From Paramacrobiotus metropolitanus (lineage: Eukaryota; Tardigrada; Eutardigrada; Parachela; Macrobiotidae), in NCBI RefSeq assembly GCF_019649055.1, contig NW_026570223.1, positions 2,418,001-2,482,000 of the forward strand: a DNA stretch of 64,000 bases, written 5' to 3'. Under the pieces are notes generated by a model. It made no database searches. It saw nothing but the letters and a program-made list of their open reading frames with translations, and was not told the DNA's origin. How positions within the stretch are numbered: the first letter of the stretch is position 1; each line of letters starts with the position of its first letter. The position numbers were made by a program, and so were the translations under genes. Below, piece by piece: positions 11,885 through 21,175 of the stretch.

Positions 11885-11959
11885 TTTGTTTTATGTTCAA
11901 CAACACAAAAACCTGCTTAAATAGTTGGAGTTAATATATCAGTGCTTTTTTTGCTAATA

Positions 11960-12120
11960 TTATGGTTTCCATTTAGCACCGTTACATTTTGAACCCGGTA
12001 CAATTATGCAACCCTTTTAAGGGTTCCGAACTGCTCAAAATAAACTACCGACATCTCAAAATTATTTCTACACTTTCTTTTGTTGTGGTTGTTAAAACCT
12101 GTTTTTATAAGGTTTTTTGA
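11960..12120 (+). promoter_or_regulatory. Upstream region of the BIR gene with palindromes
   Basis: Contains a TTTCCATTTAGCACCGTTAC motif resembling the one upstream of the TBP-like gene, a 16-base palindrome aacccttttaagggtt (about 12010), and an aaacct/aggttt hairpin (about 12097-12117) shortly before the ATG at 12141. Confidence 0.3.
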
Positions 12121-12140
12121 GCACTTAAATAAACACAAAA

Positions 12141-12479
12141 ATGAGTTTTATGGAAAGTTTTCGTATGGGTGACGGAGTATTCTCGACGTATGAATCTAGG
12201 CTAGCTACATACGATTTTTGGAAGTCTCCTTGCAAGCAAAACTTGTCACGCCAATTAGCGGAAGCCGGTTTTGTGTACATGGGGGATTGGTCTGCAACCT
12301 GCGTTCACTGCCAGTGTCAACTGGATCTAGATGACCGGGTCAGCATCGATGCATGGAGAAAGCATGTCACCCTCAACCCTTTGTGCAAGTACCTTCTGGA
12401 AATGCGTGGGAGTGCTTGGGTCGATGAGGTACACAACAGACTTTCGGGAGGAGCGCAACCTTTGGAATGGTGGACATAA
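12141..12479 (+). CDS. Single-BIR (IAP-like) protein
   Basis: A 112-aa protein consisting almost entirely of one baculoviral IAP repeat. Residues 20-27 (RLATYDFW) match the BIR start, LAEAGFVYMGDW (39-50) the core, and the zinc ligands are Cys54, Cys57, His75 and Cys82 with the expected C-x2-C and H-x6-C spacing. There is no RING finger. BIR proteins inhibit caspases or act in cell division; baculoviruses and entomopoxviruses use them against host apoptosis. Here it sits between polB and the packaging ATPase, same strand, as accessory cargo. Intact, with no intron. An anti-apoptotic role is inferred from family and context only. Confidence 0.85.
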   Translation: MSFMESFRMGDGVFSTYESRLATYDFWKSPCKQNLSRQLAEAGFVYMGDWSATCVHCQCQLDLDDRVSIDAWRKHVTLNPLCKYLLEMRGSAWVDEVHNRLSGGAQPLEWWT

Positions 12480-12557
12480 GTATTTAAGTGTTGCGTTGCA
12501 TTTGTATCAGCTATATGTATTGCAATGCTTTTGGCGCGTTAACAATCTGGTATAATC

Positions 12558-13247
12558 ATGTATTCAGTGTTAGACAGCGATCCGCGGTTCAAAGCATGTT
12601 TTGGTTGTTGTGTGTGCGGTCCGACCATGTCCGGCAAAAGTGAATTTGTGTTTAATTTAATAAAAAACAGGGAAAAAATGATTGACCGTCCGCCTGATCG
12701 TATTGTGTACTGCTCCGGTGAATACCAAAAAGGATTTGATGTACTATTGGAAGCCGTGCCGACCGTAGAGTTTATTCAAGGTGTCGAAGAAGTACTAGGC
12801 AAAGACGATTTTTTTAACACAAATCAGCATACGCTACTTATTATTGATGACCTTTCACATGTAATTAGCAAAGATTTGCGTTGTACTAAGCTTTTTACAC
12901 AAGGCATACATCATAAGAACGTTTCCGTTGTCTTGATACTGCAAATCCTCTACAAACAAGGAAAGGCAATGCGCGATATTATGCTAAATTGTCAGTACCT
13001 AGTATTATTTAAAAATGTCCGTGATGTAAATCAGATAAGTACCTTGGCCCGTCAGATGGGCTTATCGCATTTGGTGGATGCGTATCGCAAAGTGACCTCT
13101 GAACCGTACCAGCCAATTATTCTAGACTTAAGAAGTACCTGCCCCGACTATTTAAGGGTTCGCTCACACGTAATGCCTGAACAGTTTATGCGAATCTATT
13201 TAAGCAAAAACGATTGTTGTTTACCGGAACCATGTCGGACAGAGTAA
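12558..13247 (+). CDS. Polinton DNA-packaging ATPase (FtsK/HerA type)
   Basis: A 229-aa protein with Walker A GPTMSGKS at residues 21-28 and a Walker B-type LLIIDD near residue 95, followed by a QxLYKQGKAMRDI segment typical of A32-like packaging ATPases. This motor drives DNA into the capsid in double-jelly-roll viruses. It is a standard Polinton gene. It overlaps the next ORF by 16 bases, which suggests a compact late block. The frame is intact. Confidence 0.92.
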   Translation: MYSVLDSDPRFKACFGCCVCGPTMSGKSEFVFNLIKNREKMIDRPPDRIVYCSGEYQKGFDVLLEAVPTVEFIQGVEEVLGKDDFFNTNQHTLLIIDDLSHVISKDLRCTKLFTQGIHHKNVSVVLILQILYKQGKAMRDIMLNCQYLVLFKNVRDVNQISTLARQMGLSHLVDAYRKVTSEPYQPIILDLRSTCPDYLRVRSHVMPEQFMRIYLSKNDCCLPEPCRTE

Positions 13248-13558
13248 AAGCCCTTGCGCCATATATTATGACGCTACGGAGCCTTAAACCGAAACAGCGA
13301 AAGGTGTTATCAGAGTATTTCAACCGGAATCAGCTCAAGGCTATTGAAGAGATTGCTGTGGATATTATTAAAAACACCATTACTTTACCGGCGGAACATT
13401 TAGATACCTGTAAAAGACACCGCAAGTCACTGAGACTGCTCGCGCTACGGCGATATCCCTCCAAACAAAAGCGTCAGATTTTACAGCAAGGTGGTTTTAT
13501 CGGTGCGTTGCTACCCGTCTTTGCTGGCGTTTTAAGCAGCCTTATAGGTAATGGATGA
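13232..13558 (+). CDS. Small Polinton protein with hydrophobic GG tail
   Basis: About 108 aa from ATG 13232. The N-terminal two thirds are basic and helical (KPKQRKVLSEYF). The C-terminus is a glycine-rich hydrophobic segment GGFIGALLPVFAGVLSSLIG, which looks like a short membrane-active peptide. Small proteins with such tails are common between ATPase and integrase in Polintons and adintovirus-like elements; their job is not firmly established. It overlaps the neighbours on both sides by a few bases. Confidence 0.65.
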   Translation: MSDRVKALAPYIMTLRSLKPKQRKVLSEYFNRNQLKAIEEIAVDIIKNTITLPAEHLDTCKRHRKSLRLLALRRYPSKQKRQILQQGGFIGALLPVFAGVLSSLIGNG

Positions 13559-13901
13559 ATTTTTAATTGTACCCAAGCGAGTCATGGATGACCGATTGGC
13601 AACAAAAATCCAGCTGAACAAACAACCACCGGAAGCTGCCGAAGTAATTTCGCTAGAGAATTTGGTGGCCCATATCATTCAACGCAAAGATATAAGTGAA
13701 TATGAGAAAGCCAATCAGCTATCGTCCACTCTAGAACGTTTTCTAGCTTTGAAACCGCGTGCCATTCCTGAAGAAAATCCAGTGCAAATACCCAAATACG
13801 TTACTCCTAAAGCGCCCGAGCCGACAAAAGAACCGAAACGTAGAGCTCCTAAGCGTCAACTAAGTCCACCCGCAACGCCTGTGGATCAGGTTTCAGAATA
13901 G
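13551..13901 (+). CDS. Small basic, proline-rich Polinton protein
   Basis: 116 aa starting MDEFLIVPKRVMDD and ending in a Lys/Pro-rich tail (KEPKRRAPKRQLSPP). It starts inside the previous gene. Position and composition suggest a virion or DNA-associated protein; no domain recognised. Confidence 0.6.
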   Translation: MDEFLIVPKRVMDDRLATKIQLNKQPPEAAEVISLENLVAHIIQRKDISEYEKANQLSSTLERFLALKPRAIPEENPVQIPKYVTPKAPEPTKEPKRRAPKRQLSPPATPVDQVSE

Positions 13902-13910
13902 CTTTTCTAC

Positions 13911-13985
13911 ACACCACCGGCTCATCGCACTCGTCGAAAAAGGAGCACAGAGAGGTGGTGGTAATCCACGGATAAAGTGGATTAC
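13911..13985. promoter_or_regulatory. Hairpins between small gene and integrase
   Basis: A perfect 9-bp stem gtaatccac/gtggattac with a 7-base loop spans 13961-13985. A second pair, accacc near 13914 and ggtggt at 13955, could extend it. It sits just upstream of the integrase, so it may mark a transcript boundary. Confidence 0.45.
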
Positions 13986-14069
13986 TTTACCGTGATATGT
14001 CTGCCTTCTTACCATCGGTGCTACGCCTCTGTCGCATTTTTAAAATTAACTGTGTATCAACGTGTTGTA

Positions 14070-15116
14070 ATGAATCAGCTCCTGAAGAAGTATCTCGACG
14101 CCAAAAACCCCGGAAGCTTTGGAGGCATAGAAAGATTTTATCAAGCGATCAAGCAACCCAAACTGAACCGTGCGAAAGCCAAGGAGCTGCTGGATGAGTA
14201 TACGGTAACAAAAGATAGACCTAAGCGCTTTAAACGCAACCAGATAATAGTGACAGATCTGCAGATGCAATACCAGATTGATTTAGCGGATTTTTCCAAG
14301 TATTATAAAGAAAATGATGGTATTAAATATTTATTGTTTGCCATTGATTGCTTCTCGAAAAAGCTCTGTGTAATTCAAATGAAGAGTAAAAATGCGACAG
14401 AAACTCGCAGCGCCTTGGAAAAAGTGTTTGATGAGCTCGGAGAGCCAATGCGAGTGCAAACTGACAAAGGTCGTGAATTTGTCAATGATGTCGTTCAACA
14501 ATTCCTAAAAGCTAAAAGAATTGAATTTTTTACTTCTGAAAACGATGATATTAAATGTGCCATGGTAGAAAGAGTTATTCGAACGATAAAGTCCCGACTG
14601 GTGCGGCTATTCCGACACAGGGTATCTACGCGGTACACAGACAAATTAGCAGATCTAATAGACTCGTACAACCATTCTGTGCATCGTGCGCACGGAATGC
14701 GCCCAGTCGATGTCATGCCAGAAAATTCGTTGAACGTTTTCAATAAATTATATAAAGATTCCACTCTACAGAAACCCAAGTTCAAGATCGGTGATACAGT
14801 TCGACTAGCCGTTAATAAAGGAAAACTGGAGAAAGGATATAACAATAATTTCAAAGAAGAAATATTTACCATTACCAAAATTGTTCGGCATCCTGTTCCA
14901 GTGTACCGATTAAAAGATGAACGCGGCGCAATTATTAAAGGCCAATTTTACGAGCAAGAATTATCGCGTGTACGGAATGCTGAGAATAAGGAACATACTA
15001 TAGATTTTGTTATTAAACGTAGTAAGGGAAAAGCATTAGTAAGGTGGTTAGGATACGGACCAGAGCACGACTCGTGGATCAACGAAAAATGTTTGAAGGT
15101 TCGCCATTCTACTTAA
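14070..15116 (+). CDS. Polinton retroviral-type integrase with chromodomain
   Basis: About 348 aa from the ATG at 14070, chosen because MNQLLKKYL is the usual start region; the frame is open from 13977. It has an rve-type DDE core: first Asp in QIDLADF, second in QTDKGREF, Glu in MVERVIRTIK. This is followed by an SH3-like C-terminal region and a chromodomain (IDFVIKRSKG, LVRWLGYGPEHDSWI). The enzyme inserts Polinton DNA and makes a 6-bp target duplication in known elements; the chromodomain may direct it to modified chromatin. No frame break. Its end overlaps the minor capsid gene by 28 bases. Confidence 0.93.
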   Translation: MNQLLKKYLDAKNPGSFGGIERFYQAIKQPKLNRAKAKELLDEYTVTKDRPKRFKRNQIIVTDLQMQYQIDLADFSKYYKENDGIKYLLFAIDCFSKKLCVIQMKSKNATETRSALEKVFDELGEPMRVQTDKGREFVNDVVQQFLKAKRIEFFTSENDDIKCAMVERVIRTIKSRLVRLFRHRVSTRYTDKLADLIDSYNHSVHRAHGMRPVDVMPENSLNVFNKLYKDSTLQKPKFKIGDTVRLAVNKGKLEKGYNNNFKEEIFTITKIVRHPVPVYRLKDERGAIIKGQFYEQELSRVRNAENKEHTIDFVIKRSKGKALVRWLGYGPEHDSWINEKCLKVRHST

Positions 15117-16085
15117 CATTGCCTAGCGATGTTAATAGTTTCTCGGAAAATACGGCATCGGACTGGACAACGCGGCTAAAGCACCCCATCACTCTTAAAG
15201 GCCGCTGGGAAATGGCTTTGGTGGAATTTCAGTGCAATAATTCTCTATACACACTGAGCCATGACCAGCATATTATTTTGGAAACCATATACGATCTGTG
15301 TTACACCAGGGTATGGAATAGAGAGAAACAAGCAAACAGATAATTTAGCGGAAGCAATTGGACGGCTTACCGAAACGACCGATATCATTATCCCTGCGGG
15401 TAATTACAAAAATGTGGGAGCGATATTGGATGTTATGAATAAAAACACACCAATTATGAGTAATAATGACGATACATTTTTTCGTGTTAACGGGGCCTAC
15501 CTTAAGAACTTGAGCATTCTGCCAGAAAGAAAATATCTGGATGCAAGTTTCGACAATAGAAAAAATCTGCGGGTCAAACTGACCGTGGGAACGCCTCGAA
15601 CCACTGTGCACTTTCCTCCCGAGTCCTTGGCACTACAGAAAATATTAAGATTCCGAAAATCCCATTTAACAACAGATTTTTGGGATCTCACAAAAGAAGG
15701 CGAGCAGTTCCTAGCGCTTGATGGTATTGCTGAAAAGTTTATGGAGAAGTGCAAAGATGAAAATTATTCTGAAACTCGTCAATTTATTGCTGAACAAACG
15801 GCAAATGCACACCTGCAAAATCAGAATGTATTTGTGTACTGTAACGTGGCTGACTACAGCCTAATTGGTGATACGGCAGCGCAGTTTTTGCGAAATGTAC
15901 CTATTAGAGGCGGTACAGATCCTCTCGTGGAAGCAAGATTTGATAAAGCGCACTATGTCCCTGTTATTGCTCAACACTTTGAAACAGTACACCTTACTCT
16001 AGCTGATGACTTGGGAGAGAACGCCAAATTCGAAAACGGTAAATCGTTAGTAAAACTGCATTTTCGCCCTCAGAAATTATTTTAG
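15089..16085 (+). pseudogene. Polinton minor capsid (penton-like) protein, frame break
   Basis: From ATG 15089 the product starts with the conserved FYLTLPSDVNSF and WEMALVEFQ segments of the single-jelly-roll penton protein. The first frame stops at 15341-15343, and the rest (DNLAEAIGRLTE onward to RPQKLF) is in another frame from about 15330 to 16085. The change of frame lies near 15310-15340. Whether this is decay, a very short unrecognised intron or programmed shifting cannot be told from the sequence. It is preceded by the integrase and followed after 1 base by the protein VI-like gene. Confidence 0.85.
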
Positions 16086-16086
16086 G

Positions 16087-16485
16087 ATGCCTCTGGTACC
16101 TTACGTGCCTGATCCCCGGCGTTATGACGATGTTTTTGTGGCGCAAACTGGTGGTAGCCCTCTTCTGCGTTATCGTGGTACTCTGCAGAATGGTTCTGGT
16201 TTTGCGCAAGTATTAAAGAACATTATTGCCAAGATAACTTCATTTGCTAAACCTATTATACGAAAAGCAGCACCTCACGCTAAAGCAGCACTCGAAGCAG
16301 CCACACCACACTTGCAAGAAGCAGCGACCGGAGCTATTAAAGACGTAGCGGCCAAAGCTAGCGAAGCCCTTAATAAGCAGATACAGCAAGGCGAAGGTGT
16401 TCGGAAAAAACGTTCCCGTAAACCCCGTAAATCTGTTAAACGCACTCGAAGAATTCCCCCGACCGATATTCCTGATTTTCTATAA
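16087..16485 (+). CDS. Basic protein VI/X-like Polinton protein
   Basis: 132 aa. Residues 20-45 contain the GGSPLLRYRG and NGSGFAQVLKN segments found in this position in Polintons. An amphipathic Ala-rich helix follows (AAPHAKAALEAA), then a strongly basic tail (RKKRSRKPRKSVKRTRR) that could bind DNA or act as a nuclear signal. It lies between minor and major capsid genes, the place of adenovirus protein VI-like membrane-lytic factors. The family link is by context and composition. Confidence 0.65.
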   Translation: MPLVPYVPDPRRYDDVFVAQTGGSPLLRYRGTLQNGSGFAQVLKNIIAKITSFAKPIIRKAAPHAKAALEAATPHLQEAATGAIKDVAAKASEALNKQIQQGEGVRKKRSRKPRKSVKRTRRIPPTDIPDFL

Positions 16486-16487
16486 TC

Positions 16488-17832
16488 ATGGCGATGATGA
16501 TGATGCCCAACTCGGAGCCAGCAATGCAGTTAGAAAACCAACTGTTTGCATTGCCGGCCACGTTGACGGATCGTTGGCGTACTGAACATGAGAAACTGAA
16601 TCCCACCACTATTTTTACGGAAGACGGTACCGCTGGAGATATTAACTTTTATATCCCCCCCTAGTACAGCGGGTCTGCTGAGTTTAGGCGACATGGTTTT
16701 GGAACTAGAAGTAGCCATCAAAGTCAAGAAAAATAATCAGAATAATTTCGAAGTAATAACTGCCGCAGAGGGAGTCGCCCCTGTCAATAACTTTCTAAAT
16801 TCTCTGTTCCAATCGGTGCATGTGACTGTAGCCAACCGCCTAATCTCAGATGCTGCCACGTTTTACCCCTATCGTGCTTATTTTGAATCTTTACTATTTC
16901 ATTCACCGGAAGCTCAAAGGTCACAGCTGACCTCAGCATGCTTTGCTCTGGATACCCCGGGAAAAATGGCTACAAATCCCGACAACACAGGTGAATTGTG
17001 GCGCCATGACCTTTTCGGTAAAGGTGAGTATGTCCAACTGTCCGGTAAAATATTTGCCGACTTATTCGACCAGAGTAAACCATTGTGTACTGGAATACCA
17101 GTCCAAATACGTCTGGTTATGAATCGACCGGAATTTTGTTTACGCGTGTACGATGCGGACAAAGACACTAAAACATACAAACCTTTTATCCGCAATGCTC
17201 GGTTGTCAGTCCGGCGCTATATACCTGCTCCGGACTTTATGACAGCCGTAGCGGGTCAACTGCTGAACCGGACGGTGAAATATCATATCGAACGCATCGT
17301 AATGCGTGTGGCCGATATTCCCAAGAATACACAGAGCACAGTGGTGACCAACCTGCAAATTGGACAAATACCGAAGGTGGTATTTATCGGTTTTCTAGAT
17401 AGTGAGGACTTTCATGGAAATTATCAGAAAAATCCGTTTAATTTTCACCAGTTTGACGTACGTCAAATCAGTGTGGAAGTAGATGGTCAGAGTTATCCTA
17501 CTAAACCCTACAATGCCGATTTTGCAAAGTCCCAATCATTACAATGCTACGATGGCTTATTGGATGCGTTGGGCGCAAAAAACCATCCTAATGGATGCTG
17601 GACAGTGGATCGTAATGGCTATAACGAAGGTTATGCTATTTTTGGTTTTGATCTAACGCCTGGTCACACAGGAAGAGGACCGCTGACTTTAATCAAGCAG
17701 GGAAATTTAAGCATATCGGTGACCTTTGCAAAATCACATACAAAATCCTTAATGATGGTTTGTATGATGGTATTTGATAGCTTTATTGAATTTAACCAGC
17801 ATCGACAACTTATTGCTGATTTTTCAACATGA
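16488..17832 (+). pseudogene. Polinton major capsid protein (double jelly roll), frame break
   Basis: The N-terminal part starts at ATG 16488 and runs about 57 codons to a run of seven C directly followed by TAG (16655-16664). The rest, from about 16665, is in the +1 frame and runs to 17832. The long part shows the strand-rich capsid pattern with MVLELEVAIKVKK, NNFLNSLFQSVHVTVANRLI and YPYRAYFESLL, typical of Polinton and adintovirus major capsids. About 447 residues are spread over the two frames. It overlaps the protease start (ATGA). The shift lies at a homopolymer next to a stop, so decay, assembly error and programmed +1 shifting all remain possible. Confidence 0.9.
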
Positions 17833-18344
17833 ACTCGGAGCAAATATCGGCGGCAATGCGAGCCAATGCCATTACAAATGCTCATTTTCGTGGCGTGTTC
17901 GCTGCCGACCAAGTTCCGTTGGACCTACGACCCTATCCCGCTACGTGTATTGTTAATACCGACCCAGCCCAGCAACCCGGTGAACACTGGATTGCCGTTT
18001 ACCAAGATCGACCTGACGTCTTGGAAATATTCGATTCCTACGGCAAAAACCCAGCGTACTACAGCGAAGCTCTACAGAAACGGTTTTGCAATGGCGATCG
18101 ATTGATTACTCAAAGTGAAGTGTTGCAGTCTGATTACTCTACCGTTTGTGGTCAATATTGTATGTTTTTTTTATTACAACGTTGTAGTGGTCAGCCGTTC
18201 GGAGCGATTATCAGAATATTTAATGACAATAAAATTAATAATGACAAGATGGTTTGTCGATATGTTAATCATTATTTTAATTTAAATACACAAATATGTA
18301 ACCGTAAATTTCTCGAGAATCAAATTTCTCGCTTAGTGAAATAA
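17829..18344 (+). CDS. Polinton adenain-type cysteine protease
   Basis: 171 aa, family C5-like. The triad is visible: His53 in EHWIAVY, Asp69 in FDSYG, catalytic Cys107 in VCGQYC, with Gln100 seven residues before it as the oxyanion residue. It matures capsid proteins in related viruses. The ATG overlaps the capsid stop codon. Intact. Confidence 0.93.
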   Translation: MNSEQISAAMRANAITNAHFRGVFAADQVPLDLRPYPATCIVNTDPAQQPGEHWIAVYQDRPDVLEIFDSYGKNPAYYSEALQKRFCNGDRLITQSEVLQSDYSTVCGQYCMFFLLQRCSGQPFGAIIRIFNDNKINNDKMVCRYVNHYFNLNTQICNRKFLENQISRLVK

Positions 18345-18390
18345 ACAAATGCGAAAAGAGCCGTACTGCAAAAATTACACGTAGTCAAAA

Positions 18391-19440
18391 TTACATCATC
18401 ATTTTATCCAGCTGAGCGCGCACTTCGGTGCGAAACTGCGTCATATAACCTTCCAAATCTAATGCCAGCAGCTGTTCGTAATTAACCTGATTCAACATCA
18501 AAAGCACACCATGCACTTGTTTCTTTTCCAAAATGTCTTTCTCGGCCATAGTCCATTCTTCATCGGTGGCAATTCCTCGCATTGGTGTGCGTCCAATAGT
18601 GCTTTCCCGGTGCTCACGAATTTTACGAAACATGAACTCCGCCAGTTCCTATTACAAAGCAAAAGTTTAAACAGTATAAATGCTGCACAATAAATAATAA
18701 GGATAAAATACCCAAAAATTATACAATAATCACATTCATTGATTCACCTGTTTCAAACTGACTGAAGCGAGCCCAGGCATTGGATCCGGAGTGATGTCAT
18801 GAGCTTCATTGATGTCCCGGATTTCCTTCAGTAAGGTAAAATCCACAACGAGCTCCTTCAGTCCCTCGTAGGCCTTGCGTCCAAAAGAAATCCCCATCTT
18901 GGTCGGGTACAGGTCCTTGTTAGGCGTTAGGTTGAAGCGACGCATAGTAGCCAGATCCATACCGTTGTAGCGGCTCCAGCGAAAGTACAGGTTGTCGTCC
19001 AAGCAGAAATGCGGTGACAGCTTACCATTGTCAAATGATGACGTGTTCGAGTCCAGGTCAGCTTTCCCGGTCAGGATTAAACCACTCAGGCGAAAAAAAT
19101 TGTTGATCGTCATGGCGATGTACTTGTTGGCATCCGTCGGTTTAAACGTCCCATCAGGCTGCTCCTTGAACTCGGCCAGGATGACCTTCGTCTCTCCTCC
19201 CAGCCAGCGGACCAGAGCGAACTTGTCGAACCCGATCTTGTAAACCGGCAGCCCCTGTTCGGTAAAAGCGAAACGCGTGTGCTTACTGGGTGGATAGGTG
19301 GCTTCTTGCTTCACCAGCTTCTGGCGCTTGATGGGCTCCAGCTCCGTGCGGTCCTCCGGGCGGTCCTTGGGAAACTTGAAGGTCAAGTTGCGCTTGGGGT
19401 TCTTCCGGGGTGTTGATGGAATGTCAGCGAGGAACTCCAT
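18391..19440 (-). CDS. PC4/SUB1-like nucleic-acid-binding protein
   Basis: Two exons, 19440-18748 and 18648-18391, with a gtgaat donor and taatag acceptor, encode 316 aa. The N-terminal ~60 residues are basic and disordered. Two segments follow with the PC4 pattern of small strands, an RxF-type turn, a GxxxPTxxGI-type turn and a helix: about 66-121 (FALVRWLGGETKVILAEF) and 146-200 (LYFRWSRYNG, MRRFNLTPNKDLYPTKMGISF). PC4/SUB1 binds single-stranded and melted promoter DNA and is a cofactor of RNA polymerase II. The second copy is the better match. The gene is convergent with the protease and divergent from the TBP-like gene. The C-terminal exon is helical and unknown. Confidence 0.5.
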
Positions 19441-19519
19441 TGTAAAATGGTAACTACAGTATTTAATCGTGCAACTTGTAAGCTTGCAAAAGTAAAACTC
19501 GTCAAAGATGTAGAACAAA

Positions 19520-19803
19520 AATTCAAACTAACCGACTAAAGCGAGGACTAACTGAAAATGAAAGCGGTCGTTTACAAATTATCGTCAGTCGGTAAACTAC
19601 CTTACCACACTTGTGCTCAAGCCGGTACCCAGTTAGACAGCGGTGTTAAAAATACCACGGGTCCATTTTGCAACCGTTGCGTTATGGTACCGTGTCCATT
19701 TTACAACCTTGTACAATTTTACTACAGCATATGAAACAGTAGTTAATTTAGTTGCTCTATTTTTTCTTTGCTGTTTTTTCGTCAGTTGACAGTGCTGAGA
19801 AAA
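19520..19803 (+). promoter_or_regulatory. Divergent intergenic region, PC4-like / TBP-like genes
   Basis: Two direct motifs, gtccattttgcaaccgttgcg (about 19661) and gtccattttacaaccttgtac (about 19691), lie 30 bases apart and about 120 bases upstream of the TBP-like ATG. They resemble the TTTCCATTT motifs upstream of polB and the BIR gene. No TATA box stands out. Confidence 0.35.
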
Positions 19804-21101
19804 ATGGCTCCTCACCACTGTGTTGTCGATGCGCAGTATACTGAGATGCAAAACGTTAAGATCATTAAACATTTGGCCATTATTTGCCCTGAGCGAGCCA
19901 GCAGCATGTTTTCAAATGTTTTCTTTCCGTCTAAAGATTACATTGTTGAAGAGTTTGGTTTAGAAAACCTTAATAAGGGAGTACTGTTCGGTATGCAGTT
20001 GTCGGAAAACCGACGCAGTTTACGGAATACTCTGGACACCTGGTACGCTGTGACGTTTAATGGTACTGACGATGACCGGGACTACACCTACGCTGTGGAG
20101 CATGACGTAAAGTTCTATGTCAAAGGAGCCGACAAGTGTGCGCTACTCGCCCCTATCTTGCGACCGGCTGCTGTTATCAATCTGGACGATTTGGACTGCC
20201 CATCGTTCCGTTACCTGTCCAATGATCGCCCCAGCAAGTACAATAAACCTGCCGCCTACGCAAAATGGCTGACCGGAGTATATTTAAGCAAGGATCCGAC
20301 GATCTGCCCCAGTTGCATGATGGCTCTGCCCGCCCGCAAAACCCAGCTGACCAAGCATGAATGCGAATGTGGAAACGATTATTGGCGCGGTAAGGACTGG
20401 TCATTGCGTACCTTTATTATAGCTGACAATTTGCTGATAAGTGTACTCGTATTATACAGACAGTCAAGGTGACGAATGTTGTGGTGACTGCGGAGTTAGG
20501 CTGCACGCTAAACCTACCGGACCTGGAGCGGAAACTACCGATGGCCCAGTATCTACCGCATAGATTTTCTGGATTGCTCCTGCGGACCAACCAACCATTC
20601 AAAGGTCACTGCCAGTTATACACCAATGGACGGATTACGGTAAACGGAGGCACCTCCAGAAGGGATGCTCGTATTCTATTACACTATTTCATTAGCTTAT
20701 TGCGTACGCTTGGATACCGTTGTTTATTTCATAATTTTCGAGTGGTCAACATGATTGGCACTTTCTACTTTGGTCATAAATTAAGCTTAGAAGAAATTAG
20801 TAATCGCTTGCATTTATCTTATACTCCTGAATTATTTACTGGTCTCCCTATTCGCTTATCGACATGCACTGCTGTTCTTTTTCATTCCGGGAAATGTAAT
20901 TTCTTGGGCGCTAAGTCCATTGAGAATTTAAACGCTGCATTATTGGAATTAAAAGCAAAACTGTACCTGTGGCGAAGTGTGTACGTGTGTACGAGTATGT
21001 ACAACAAATACAACCACCTTAACGGCTCACGAATACTTACTACCTTCGTAATCATTAACTGTACGCTACAATCACGTGTTAAGCCAACTCCTTCCACTTA
21101 G
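19804..21101 (+). CDS. Zinc-ribbon protein fused to a TATA-binding-protein domain
   Basis: Two exons, 19804-20389 and 20464-21101 (gtaagg donor, acagacag acceptor), predict 407 aa. The first ~195 residues are unrecognised and end in a zinc-ribbon-like CPSC, then HECECG. The second exon is a two-repeat TBP saddle. Repeat 1: VVVTAELGCTLNL, LPHRFSGLLLR, YTNGRITVNGG, LLRTLGY. Repeat 2: FRVVNMIGTF, LSYTPELFTGLPIRL, LFHSGKCNFLGAKS. Three of the four DNA-kinking Phe positions of TBP are kept (HRF, ELF, LFHS); the fourth is Tyr (LYTNG). TBP binds the minor groove of promoter DNA and nucleates transcription. This is a very divergent copy beside Polinton genes, so probably element cargo. The last ~30 residues may be an artefact of an unseen intron. 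Confidence 0.82.
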
Positions 21102-21175
21102 CCTCCTCTCCATTAACGTGTACAGGTAACCCTCCTCATTAAAAACTTGGCTAGGTTAGCCTATCACTCACAAAC

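Noticed and set aside
15300..15345. Tiny intron explaining the minor capsid frame change
   Set aside because: The only GT-AG pair near the break would give an intron of about 29 bases, shorter than any other intron in the window.
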